IMG/VR virus record: IMGVR_UViG_3300025137_000143
Coordinates: 1 to 33,348 of that record
DNA: 33,348 bases
Origin: a virus
Strand: one strand, 5' to 3'
The notes under the pieces are model-generated. The model ran no database searches. It worked only from the letters and a program-made list of their open reading frames with translations, and was not told where the DNA came from. Positions 22,883 to 29,787 of this stretch are shown here, in pieces (within the stretch, counting starts at the first letter, position 1; every line of letters starts with the position of its first letter). Both the position numbers and the translations under genes were made by a program.

Positions 22883-22922
22883 GGAAAAAACCAATTATTT
22901 TTAAAGAAAAAATCGTTGTTTT

Positions 22923-22947
22923 TCAAGGGTTTATATAGGGTGCGACA
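22923..22947. repeat. 25-nt intergenic repeat, copy B (after the cmoA-like gene)
   Basis: Identical over 25 nt to 20509-20533, with weaker similarity continuing about 20 nt further to the right. Read on the minus strand it contains GTCGCACCCTATATAAACCC. It lies between the end of the modification operon and the VWA promoter. Confidence 0.85.
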
Positions 22948-22981
22948 TATATGCCCAACTTGTTCCCCTTTTGTTCACCCC

Positions 22982-23665
22982 TTATTTTAGGGCAATAACC
23001 CCATAAAAATTAAAATTTTGCCAAAATACATGTAAATCTTTGAAACCTGCGTTATAACACATATCAAACATTTCTGTTTTTGTGTTGGGTTTCATCATAT
23101 GTCTTAATTGTACCTCTTTGTCTAAAATCTCTTTATCTGTAAAATGTTGTCTTTTATAGTCATAATACATAAAGGTCATCATATCTTGTATTTTAGGATT
23201 ACAACTAAAACCTTTTTCTGAGAATATAAAGGCACCACCATCATTCAAACCATCGTATATACTTTTAATTGTTCTTGCTCTATCTTTAGGAGGCATGAAT
23301 TGTAATGTGAATATAGAGGTTACTAAACTAGCATTACTAAACGGATATAGTCTGGCGTCTATATTCTCGTACATTAGATTGTTCCATTCATCTGAAAATA
23401 TATCTTTACCATGACCTTCTGAAAAATCATCTTCAATTTCTATACCAATATATTTTGCATTTGGTACATGTTCATTATTTTGTGTTATCATTGCTTTAAG
23501 CATTTTACCAGAACTACAGCCTACGTCAATAACGTTGGTATCGTCTTCAACAAAATACTTTGACATACCTACTATGTCGTTCCAGAGATTAGTATAACCT
23601 CTTACAGAGTTTTCTATGTGATTATCAAAGCCTTCTGGCGATTGTGCGAATGTAAATTTAGTCAT
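22982..23665 (-). CDS. cmoA: CmoA-family protein (candidate carboxy-S-adenosylmethionine synthase)
   Basis: A 227-residue protein when started at 23665, where GGGGAAAGG lies just upstream and the ATGA overlaps the previous stop. It aligns with E. coli CmoA (247) nearly end to end, from memory: S-V-x-G-Y near the N-terminus, DVGCSSG (47-53), IFTLQFMPP, YDGLNDGGAFIFSEK, YDYKR, YNAGFKDLHVFWQNFNFYG and VIALK. CmoA converts SAM plus prephenate to carboxy-SAM. Some ligand residues differ: E. coli Asn132 aligns with Ile, and Arg199 aligns with Glu184, with Arg188 one helical turn later. It is the last gene of the operon with the PP-loop gene and methyltransferase copy 2. No CmoB is seen here, so the product probably feeds DNA modification rather than tRNA. 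Confidence 0.82.
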   Translation of the reverse strand: MTKFTFAQSPEGFDNHIENSVRGYTNLWNDIVGMSKYFVEDDTNVIDVGCSSGKMLKAMITQNNEHVPNAKYIGIEIEDDFSEGHGKDIFSDEWNNLMYENIDARLYPFSNASLVTSIFTLQFMPPKDRARTIKSIYDGLNDGGAFIFSEKGFSCNPKIQDMMTFMYYDYKRQHFTDKEILDKEVQLRHMMKPNTKTEMFDMCYNAGFKDLHVFWQNFNFYGVIALK

Positions 23666-24462
23666 ACTGCCTTTCCCCAATACTGACATATGCCACTTAC
23701 TGACTTATATCTGTTATTTGGATTTATCTTACTATTATTTAGCAACGTTTCAAAACGTTTATCTATTCCTGCCCCTAATTGTAAATTAATATGTTTCTTA
23801 AAATTAAACTTCTTAAATTGTTCAAAGTCATTTACAACATGGTGTTTTTGGAATGGTTCATTTAACTCATACCAATCTTTACTATAAAAGAAATCTCTTA
23901 CTGCTTTAGATAGATATGGTGTAATAAATTTTTTATTGTGTTTGTCTGCGACTATCTTATGCCACATATAACCAGCACTCTTAGTTGGTAAAAAATAATC
24001 ATTTCTAAATTCATCAAACTTTTCTTTTGTCTTGCCTTTAGTGTAATGTAGTATGGCTCTTTTGGATATACCATAATAACCATCAGCAGCCCAACCACTC
24101 AATACTTCTTCTTGTTGTATTTCTGGATACAAGTACATAAATGGAAATACACACTCAAAATGGGTTTTCTTTTTACAATCATATTCTCTTGCCAGTTTAA
24201 AAAAATCTTCTTCTAAATTATCTGTTGGTACTACTTTTAAAGTAAAAGGCCATTTAAATATTTGTGCAACCTCAGCAGCCTTGTCACTATCGTAACTAGA
24301 CCCTGTGTCTAAATGAAAAGAATATGCATGTACTTTCTTTCCTAATTCATGAGCGGCAAATGCTACACTCAAACTATCTACACCACCAGATAGAAGTACA
24401 GCAACTTCATCTTTTTTTGATTGTGTATCAATAACTCTTTTTATTGTTTGTTTAATTGACAT
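23662..24462 (-). CDS. Asparagine-synthetase-like PP-loop ATPase (candidate DNA-base amidotransferase)
   Basis: A 266-residue protein. The PP-loop SGGVDS is at 25-30 and LSGWAADGYYG at 121-131 corresponds to the LSGEGADELFGG segment of asparagine synthetase B. TPYLSKAVRDFF (181-192) and the basic FKKHINLQLGAGIDKR further match the synthetase domain. The N-terminal glutaminase domain of AsnB is absent, so it would need free ammonia, another amine or a host glutaminase. These enzymes activate a carboxylate by adenylation. The ATG overlaps methyltransferase copy 2 by 22 nt and the stop overlaps the CmoA start. I infer amidation of a carboxymethyl group on DNA. A small-molecule substrate or a tRNA-linked role remains possible. 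Confidence 0.78.
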   Translation of the reverse strand: MSIKQTIKRVIDTQSKKDEVAVLLSGGVDSLSVAFAAHELGKKVHAYSFHLDTGSSYDSDKAAEVAQIFKWPFTLKVVPTDNLEEDFFKLAREYDCKKKTHFECVFPFMYLYPEIQQEEVLSGWAADGYYGISKRAILHYTKGKTKEKFDEFRNDYFLPTKSAGYMWHKIVADKHNKKFITPYLSKAVRDFFYSKDWYELNEPFQKHHVVNDFEQFKKFNFKKHINLQLGAGIDKRFETLLNNSKINPNNRYKSVSGICQYWGKAV

Positions 24463-25568
24463 AATATATTTTTGTAAATGTTACCAGATAATTCTTTCAT
24501 CATTAGTGGGGCAACCATACGACCAACTCTTTCTGCTTGTTGATCAAAGTCACCTTGTAATTTAAAATCATCAGGTAATCCCATAACTCTTTTTAACTCC
24601 TTAACTGTTAACTTACGATTACTATTATAATGAAACACGCCAGATAGACCTTTCTTTTGTCCTGCCTGTGTAAGTGTAGGGCAAGGTAAGTCTGGTGCTG
24701 GTCGTATCATATTGAACATAGATTGTTTTGGATTAATCTTTATAAATTCTGGATCACTTGGTTTTCTATGTTTAGGTGGAGAGAATGGTAATAACTCAAT
24801 CCATTTTTTTTGAAAACTACCTTCTACAAAATCTAAAAGCATTTGTTCTTCTTCAGGATCATTTTCAATATCTTGTATTGCTTCTCGTAATGATATCTTT
24901 TTATTTTGAGGTTCTGGATATATGATACTTTCCATATTCATAAAGTTTAAACCAATATCATCCATGACATCATTTCGTATTGCAACAAAGAAACATCTTT
25001 TTCTTGCTTGTGGTGTTCCATAGTCTGCGGCACTTAATACTTTACCTACTGCCTCATAACCTATATCACCAAAACCATTTACTATACGATTAAAGTATTC
25101 TTTTGCTGTACCCATTGTGATACCAGCAACGTTTTCACCAATGATTACTTTTGCTTGTACATCTTTTGCAACTCGTATAAATTCAAAGAATAAGTCTTCT
25201 ATATTATCAACTTGTTTATCGTCACTATATTTTTTAGTTTTATCCCAACCCTTATCTCTTTTACCTGCAATACTAAAAGCACTACATGGGGGCGATCCGT
25301 CTAATATATCTAATTCGCCTTGTTGTACACCTGCGGCCTTGAGTAAATCGTGACCTGTTAATTCTTTTATATCATTAGGTAATATAGGGGTGTTTGGATA
25401 GTTAGATTTATATGTGTCTATTGCACTTTCAACAAATTCATTAACTGCCAAGATATTACCACCGGCAAGTTTATAACCTGTTGAAGACCCACCACCACCT
25501 GCAAAGGTTGAAATTACAGTAAATAGTTTACGGTCTGCTGACTTATATACATCTTTTATTGAATACAT
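24441..25568 (-). CDS. C5-cytosine DNA methyltransferase homologue with motif X Asn-to-Arg (candidate carboxymethyltransferase), copy 2
   Basis: A 375-residue paralogue of the gene at 11345. Motif I is STFAGGGGSSTGYKLAG; motif IV is GSPPCSAFS with Cys95; motif VI is GENVAGI; motif VIII is PQARKRC; motif IX is RKLTVKELKRVMGLPDDF. Motif X is GRMVAPLMM with Arg350 replacing the canonical Asn, exactly as in copy 1. The region between motifs VIII and IX, where target recognition resides, is clearly different from copy 1, so the two may have different target sites. It leads the operon with the PP-loop and CmoA genes. Its ATG is 6 nt after a TATACT box and lacks a ribosome binding site, predicting leaderless expression. 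Confidence 0.9.
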   Translation of the reverse strand: MYSIKDVYKSADRKLFTVISTFAGGGGSSTGYKLAGGNILAVNEFVESAIDTYKSNYPNTPILPNDIKELTGHDLLKAAGVQQGELDILDGSPPCSAFSIAGKRDKGWDKTKKYSDDKQVDNIEDLFFEFIRVAKDVQAKVIIGENVAGITMGTAKEYFNRIVNGFGDIGYEAVGKVLSAADYGTPQARKRCFFVAIRNDVMDDIGLNFMNMESIIYPEPQNKKISLREAIQDIENDPEEEQMLLDFVEGSFQKKWIELLPFSPPKHRKPSDPEFIKINPKQSMFNMIRPAPDLPCPTLTQAGQKKGLSGVFHYNSNRKLTVKELKRVMGLPDDFKLQGDFDQQAERVGRMVAPLMMKELSGNIYKNILCQLNKQ

Positions 25569-25574
25569 GGGGTT

Positions 25575-25603
25575 AGTATATCAGGTTATTATAGATTTGT
25601 CAA
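25575..25603 (-). promoter_or_regulatory. Sigma70-type promoter for the modification operon
   Basis: -35 TTGACA (25598-25603), 17-nt spacer ending CCTGA, -10 TATACT (25575-25580). The methyltransferase ATG begins 6 nt beyond the -10, so a leaderless transcript is predicted. The -35 lies in the last codons of the MazG-like gene. Confidence 0.82.
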
Positions 25604-25837
25604 GGTCGAAAAAGTCTTTAGTTTCTCACGTTTTTCCACAATTCTCTTGTTTAACTCTGCTTGATTTACTAAATTGTTCTCAATTAATAACTGTATCATA
25701 CATATAACATCACCGGCCTCTTTTGTAAGATTATCATTATCTTGACCAAATCTAACAATCTTCATAGTTTCTTGTGTTAACTCACCACATTCTTCAGCTG
25801 TTATTGCTAATAGTTCTATTTTTTCTTGTGGTGTCAT
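25589..25837 (-). CDS. MazG-like nucleotide pyrophosphohydrolase
   Basis: An 82-residue all-alpha NTP pyrophosphohydrolase domain. AEECGELTQ (14-22) gives the E-E-x-x-E metal site, and KEAGDVICMI (39-48) supplies E-x-x-D. That is the minimal MazG/HisE-like arrangement, at a length typical of single-domain members. MazG-like genes are widespread in marine phages; proposed roles include cleaning up nucleotides or altering ppGpp, neither provable here. The start overlaps the gp46 stop as ATGA. The promoter of the downstream methyltransferase operon overlaps its last codons. Confidence 0.82.
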   Translation of the reverse strand: MTPQEKIELLAITAEECGELTQETMKIVRFGQDNDNLTKEAGDVICMIQLLIENNLVNQAELNKRIVEKREKLKTFSTLTNL

Positions 25838-27540
25838 TCTGCAACCTTTGTAAAGTTTCCTACTTTTTCATACTTAATTACATTCTTAAATCTATCTGCT
25901 ATCATATCTGTTTTATGTGATATAATAAAGATATTCTCATTTTCTAATGTATTTAATATTTTTAAGAAATCGTCTGTACCTTGACCATCAAGACTACTAT
26001 CAAATATCTCATCTAACATAAGTAGGTTACAACTTATACTATTTTTCATCTTTGCAATTGCTCGCCAAGTAAATAATAATGCAAGATTTATTCTCATCTT
26101 CTCACCTTCACTAAATGAAGCATATGTAAATTCATCACGATATCTAGATCGTATTGTTTCTTTAAACTCACCATCTAATTTAAAGTTTACAAAGAAATCC
26201 ATACTTGCAAGATACTTGTTTATTAATTGATTGATAATAGGTAAGTATTGTTTTATTACTTTTGTTTTGATACCAGAATCCATTAGCATAGTTTTGGCTG
26301 CTTGTAAATAATCAAGCTCTTCTACTTTTATTAGTTTATTATTTTCTCTATCTTTGCAATCACTTTCTAATTGATTAAGTTTACCCAAGGCCTCACCATC
26401 TTCACTAGATTGTTTTTTTAACTCATCAATCTTATGTGCTAGTTTTGTGTTAATATTGTTTAGCTCTACTTTTGATTGACCAAACTTAGCAATATCAATT
26501 TCTGTTGTTCGCATATCTTGTTCAATGCTTTGTATTTTTGATAACCTACCTGATAGTGTTTGTATTTCTTTTTGTACATCTTCTAATGCTTGATTCCATT
26601 TCATTAACTGTTTGTTATTGTCTGCTATCAATACTTGTTTATTAGATAATACTTGTTGACATGTAGGACAGTTATCATTGTCTTCATAAAACTTTTGGTG
26701 TTTATTACATTCTTTTAATTTACTTTGAAACTGTGCTTGAAAATTACCTAGTTTATCTACTTTACCTGACACACCATTTTTATCTTTAATTGTATCTCTT
26801 AGTTTATCTATTTGGTGTTGTAATCCTTGTACATGTGTATTGTATTTGTCTATGGCACCTTTATTTGTTTCTATCTTTTCTATTTCACTTTGTATTTCTA
26901 TATCTGATCTATTACTTAATTTTTCAATATAATCTTTTTGTGTATCAATCTTATTTTGTACTATATCTATTTCTCGTAATATATCTTTTACTTGTTCATC
27001 CATTTCTTTTATTCTTATTTTAGTCAGCATACTCATTACAGAAAATACTTTAATGTCAAGTATGTCTTCAATGATTTCTCGTCTGTGTGCTGTTTTCAAT
27101 TCCATAAATGGTACAAAGGTAGAGGCACCAAGTATAACTACCTGTGTAAAACTACGATAATTAAATTTAAGTATTTGTTGTTCTAATTGTTTTTGATAAT
27201 CTGCAACGGTAGCGTCTTGATTAAGTAATTCACCATTTAGATATATCTCAAATATGTTAGGTTTAATACCTCGTCTTATTCTATAATGGTTGGATGATAT
27301 AGTAAATTCTAATTCAACCTCTGTGCCACCAAGATTAATACTGTTAATCAATTGATCTTTTTTAATTTCTCTAAAAGGTTTGTTAAACAAAGCAAAACAT
27401 AGAGCGTCTAATATAGTAGATTTACCTGCACCATTGTGACCTACAATAAGTGTAGTAGAATTATCATTTAAGTTTGTTTCTAAAAAAGTATTACCTGAAG
27501 ATAGAAAGTTTTTCCATCTTATTTTTTCAAATATTATCAT
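25834..27540 (-). CDS. 46: Recombination endonuclease subunit gp46 (Rad50/SbcC-like)
   Basis: A 568-residue SMC-like ATPase matching T4 gp46 (560). Walker A is GHNGAGKST at 34-42. Two coiled-coil arms flank a zinc hook CPTC at 291-294. The C-terminal half has the signature YASFSEGEKMRI and Walker B LLMLDEIFD. With gp47 it forms the nuclease that resects DNA ends and degrades host DNA. The start overlaps the gp47 stop as ATGA, and the end overlaps MazG-like as ATGA. The gene order gp55-47-46 is as in marine T4-like phages. Confidence 0.96.
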   Translation of the reverse strand: MIIFEKIRWKNFLSSGNTFLETNLNDNSTTLIVGHNGAGKSTILDALCFALFNKPFREIKKDQLINSINLGGTEVELEFTISSNHYRIRRGIKPNIFEIYLNGELLNQDATVADYQKQLEQQILKFNYRSFTQVVILGASTFVPFMELKTAHRREIIEDILDIKVFSVMSMLTKIRIKEMDEQVKDILREIDIVQNKIDTQKDYIEKLSNRSDIEIQSEIEKIETNKGAIDKYNTHVQGLQHQIDKLRDTIKDKNGVSGKVDKLGNFQAQFQSKLKECNKHQKFYEDNDNCPTCQQVLSNKQVLIADNNKQLMKWNQALEDVQKEIQTLSGRLSKIQSIEQDMRTTEIDIAKFGQSKVELNNINTKLAHKIDELKKQSSEDGEALGKLNQLESDCKDRENNKLIKVEELDYLQAAKTMLMDSGIKTKVIKQYLPIINQLINKYLASMDFFVNFKLDGEFKETIRSRYRDEFTYASFSEGEKMRINLALLFTWRAIAKMKNSISCNLLMLDEIFDSSLDGQGTDDFLKILNTLENENIFIISHKTDMIADRFKNVIKYEKVGNFTKVAE

Positions 27541-28583
27541 ATTTCTAAATCTCCTGCTTCAGTATATAAAGACTTCATTAATTTTTTTAATCTACTTTTT
27601 TCTAAATCAGTTTCTAGTTCATCAATGTAATTATCTAATAATGTAGGTGTGTCTTCACTTTTATTAGCAATATCATCAGCAACAGTAGAAGCGTCTAAGT
27701 CTGAATAGTCTTCTATAATTTTTATATCATGTACTTGTGTTTCTTTATAAAAACCATCAACAAACTTATCAAACAAATAATAATCTTTTTTCTTTTCTAC
27801 GATTAGTTTAATGTACTTGTCTTTATGTTTAGTATAGTCAAAATTTTTGTAATCGTTTAATTCATCATTATAATATATTTTTTCATGTATTGTGTATGGG
27901 TTTATAATTCTTTCTAGTTCTCTTGTTTCTGTATCAAGTATATGAAAACCTTTTTTACAATTATAATCATTCCACATAAATTCATATTGACTACCTAGAT
28001 AATAGATTTGACCATCATCTGATTTTTTATGAAAGTGTCCTGATAATACTTTTTCAAATCTACGAAATAGTTTTCTTTCAAGACCAGAATCAGCAAATGC
28101 ACCATTAAACATTTCAAAACCTTTTACTTCTAAATGGCCTAATACAATGTCAGCACTTTCTTGTTCTAACATCATAGTTGTTTTTTCAATGTTTTCTGGA
28201 GTAACCCAAGGCACATATAACATTTTCATACCACCTTTTAGTATGACCTTTGGTTCTGCATAGACATCACCCCAATCCATTAATTCTTGTGGTGCGTTTA
28301 TTTCGTTTGTGTTCTTGTAATAGGTGTCGTGATTACCAATAATAATATCTACGTTTAAGTTTTTAATACGTTTAACAAATTTATTATTGAAATCATTTAA
28401 GGTTTTAAAATTAACAAATTTACGTCTATCTAACACATCACCTAAATGAATGACATTTTTAATATTGTGTTCTTCTAAGTAAGGGAAAAATATATTGTCC
28501 CAAAATTTATAAAAGTATTTAGCGTAATTAGGGTTATCGTTTCTGGCACCAAAGTGGGTGTCATTAATTAAAGCAATTTTCAT
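27537..28583 (-). CDS. 47: Recombination endonuclease subunit gp47 (Mre11/SbcD-like)
   Basis: A 348-residue calcineurin-type phosphoesterase (T4 gp47 is 339). The metal-binding motifs appear in order: NDTHFGARND near the start, HLGDVLDRR, IIGNHDTYY, GHLEVKG and LSGHFHKK. The C-terminal third is an acidic helical region likely to bind the gp46 coiled coil. The ATG is 2 nt after the gp55 stop, and the stop overlaps gp46. As in T4, the pair should supply end resection for UvsX-dependent replication and breakdown of host DNA. Confidence 0.96.
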   Translation of the reverse strand: MKIALINDTHFGARNDNPNYAKYFYKFWDNIFFPYLEEHNIKNVIHLGDVLDRRKFVNFKTLNDFNNKFVKRIKNLNVDIIIGNHDTYYKNTNEINAPQELMDWGDVYAEPKVILKGGMKMLYVPWVTPENIEKTTMMLEQESADIVLGHLEVKGFEMFNGAFADSGLERKLFRRFEKVLSGHFHKKSDDGQIYYLGSQYEFMWNDYNCKKGFHILDTETRELERIINPYTIHEKIYYNDELNDYKNFDYTKHKDKYIKLIVEKKKDYYLFDKFVDGFYKETQVHDIKIIEDYSDLDASTVADDIANKSEDTPTLLDNYIDELETDLEKSRLKKLMKSLYTEAGDLEI

Positions 28584-28585
28584 AG

Positions 28586-29137
28586 TTACATAAAATATTC
28601 TAGTTTAGACACTTTCTTTCTTTTTGGTAGTTTAGGTTTAACTTTCTTTTCTGGTTCTTCATCAACAATCATATTCTTTCTTAAAAAGTCTGCATATGAA
28701 TTTTGATATTCTGCGTTATCACCTTCTTGTCTAACCATTTCATCTAATCCTGATTTAAGTATTAGTTTTTGTTTTATTGTTGTTTGTTTTTTTTCTTTTT
28801 GTATTCTTCTTATAAATGCATAATATATTATTTGTGTGAAATAAGCAAAGGGATTACTAGATTTTTCTGGATTAAAGTTTGCTACATATGTTAAGCAATT
28901 TTCAATACCATCAGATATCATATCTTCTTTGTATGTATAGTTTATAAAGTTTGGTCTATAAGATAAGTGGTTTGCAATCTTTAAGAAACATTCACCTATA
29001 TAATCATTGATTGGTGGGGGTTTTCTATTTCTGTTTCTTGCGGATAATACTTTCTTATGATACTTTTTCATTTCTTCATTGAAGACTTTATTATCTACAT
29101 AATGCTCTGTCTTCTTTCTTTTTAGTTTTACTGTCAT
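28586..29137 (-). CDS. 55: Late sigma factor gp55
   Basis: A 183-residue homologue of T4 gp55 (185), the small sigma factor for TATAAATA late promoters. IGECFLKIANHLSYRPNF, YKEDMISDGIENCLTYVANFNPEKSSNPFAYFTQIIYYAFIRRI correspond to sigma regions 2.1-2.4 in T4. The C-terminus KLEYFM resembles the hydrophobic clamp-binding tail by which T4 gp55 contacts gp45. Late promoters with the TATAAATA box are present at several places here, matching this factor. It is expressed from a sigma70-type promoter (29162-29190) and has an AGGAG ribosome binding site. Confidence 0.94.
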   Translation of the reverse strand: MTVKLKRKKTEHYVDNKVFNEEMKKYHKKVLSARNRNRKPPPINDYIGECFLKIANHLSYRPNFINYTYKEDMISDGIENCLTYVANFNPEKSSNPFAYFTQIIYYAFIRRIQKEKKQTTIKQKLILKSGLDEMVRQEGDNAEYQNSYADFLRKNMIVDEEPEKKVKPKLPKRKKVSKLEYFM

Positions 29138-29161
29138 AGTATTACTCCTAATTTGTAAGCT

Positions 29162-29190
29162 ATAATATCAGGATATAGTATTAATGTCAA
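29162..29190 (-). promoter_or_regulatory. Sigma70-type promoter for gp55-47-46
   Basis: -35 TTGACA (29185-29190), 17-nt spacer ending CCTGA, -10 TATTAT (29162-29167). The expected leader is about 20 nt and contains the AGGAG ribosome binding site of gp55. Confidence 0.8.
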
Positions 29191-29247
29191 GGGATATATA
29201 CAACATTTTGATAATTAAATTATTTTGGTTTTTTATGTCTTTTTACC

Positions 29248-29275
29248 TTGACAAAAGTTTCTTTCCTGATATAAT
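29248..29275 (+). promoter_or_regulatory. Plus-strand sigma70-type promoter pointing against all genes
   Basis: TTGACA, a 16-nt spacer ending CCTGA, then TATAAT: the same architecture as the minus-strand promoters in this window, but facing right. Transcription would begin near 29281, at an ATG (9-codon ORF, MSGLHRVLT), and run antisense into the Sm-like gene and uvsW. It is the only plus-strand promoter of this type seen. Confidence 0.7.
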
Positions 29276-29306
29276 CCGGTATGTCCGGTTTGCATAGAGT
29301 ATTAAC

Positions 29307-29774
29307 TTAGTTAGCTTTAATCTTACCTTGAAGATACTCTAAGGTTTGGAAATAGTCTTCATCTGACATTTCTTCCATTACCTTTTCAAAACTTTTATCA
29401 TGTTGTTGTTTAGTTAGTATAGGTTCTATATCTTTTTTCATTGAAGGAAATAATCCCATTCTAACATTATTGTAATATTCTGTCAAGTTTTTATTTGGTA
29501 CCCCAATAGAGAATATATGATTTTTATGGATTGAATATATTTTATCTATTGTTTGAAACATCCACGGTGTTAAAGACATTCTTTCCTCAACAAAATACGT
29601 TTCATCATCTACGGCATTTTCGTGTATTCGTACTTTGTAAGGTTCGTTTAATCTTATAAAATCTGAATCATCTGTAACATAAACACCAGCAATAACTTGC
29701 TGACCATTTGTTAACATAATCATTCTAGGTAATGGTAGTTTAATTTGTGTTGTTTTAGGTTTTTTGTTTTCCAT
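29307..29774 (-). CDS. Conserved protein with possible Sm-like N-terminal domain
   Basis: A 155-residue protein. Residues 17-60, including MIMLTNGQQVIAGVYVTDDS and FIRLNEPYKVRI, resemble the first strands of an Sm/LSm small beta-barrel (a strand, N-G-x-x-V, then a D-rich turn). A second half has PWMFQTIDKIYSIHKNHIFSIGV, then a helical acidic tail. I recall such a gene between uvsW and gp55 in cyanophages without a known role. An RNA-related function is inferred only from the fold guess. The upstream box GATAAATA ends 5 nt before the ATG, with no ribosome binding site. A plus-strand promoter downstream could produce antisense RNA to this gene. Confidence 0.6.
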   Translation of the reverse strand: MENKKPKTTQIKLPLPRMIMLTNGQQVIAGVYVTDDSDFIRLNEPYKVRIHENAVDDETYFVEERMSLTPWMFQTIDKIYSIHKNHIFSIGVPNKNLTEYYNNVRMGLFPSMKKDIEPILTKQQHDKSFEKVMEEMSDEDYFQTLEYLQGKIKAN

Positions 29775-29779
29775 AATAC

Positions 29780-29787
29780 TATTTATC
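29780..29787 (-). promoter_or_regulatory. Possible late promoter (GATAAATA) for the Sm-like gene
   Basis: One mismatch from the TATAAATA box. It ends 5 nt before the ATG and overlaps the uvsW stop region. Spacing resembles the tail-gene promoter, but the mismatch lowers confidence. Confidence 0.45.

Noticed and set aside
22982-24462. A tRNA wobble modification pathway (cmo5U) as the role of the CmoA-like gene
   Set aside because: No CmoB or tRNA hydroxylase homologue and no tRNA gene lies nearby, whereas a DNA base-modifying homologue is in the same operon. Not excluded, only less likely.
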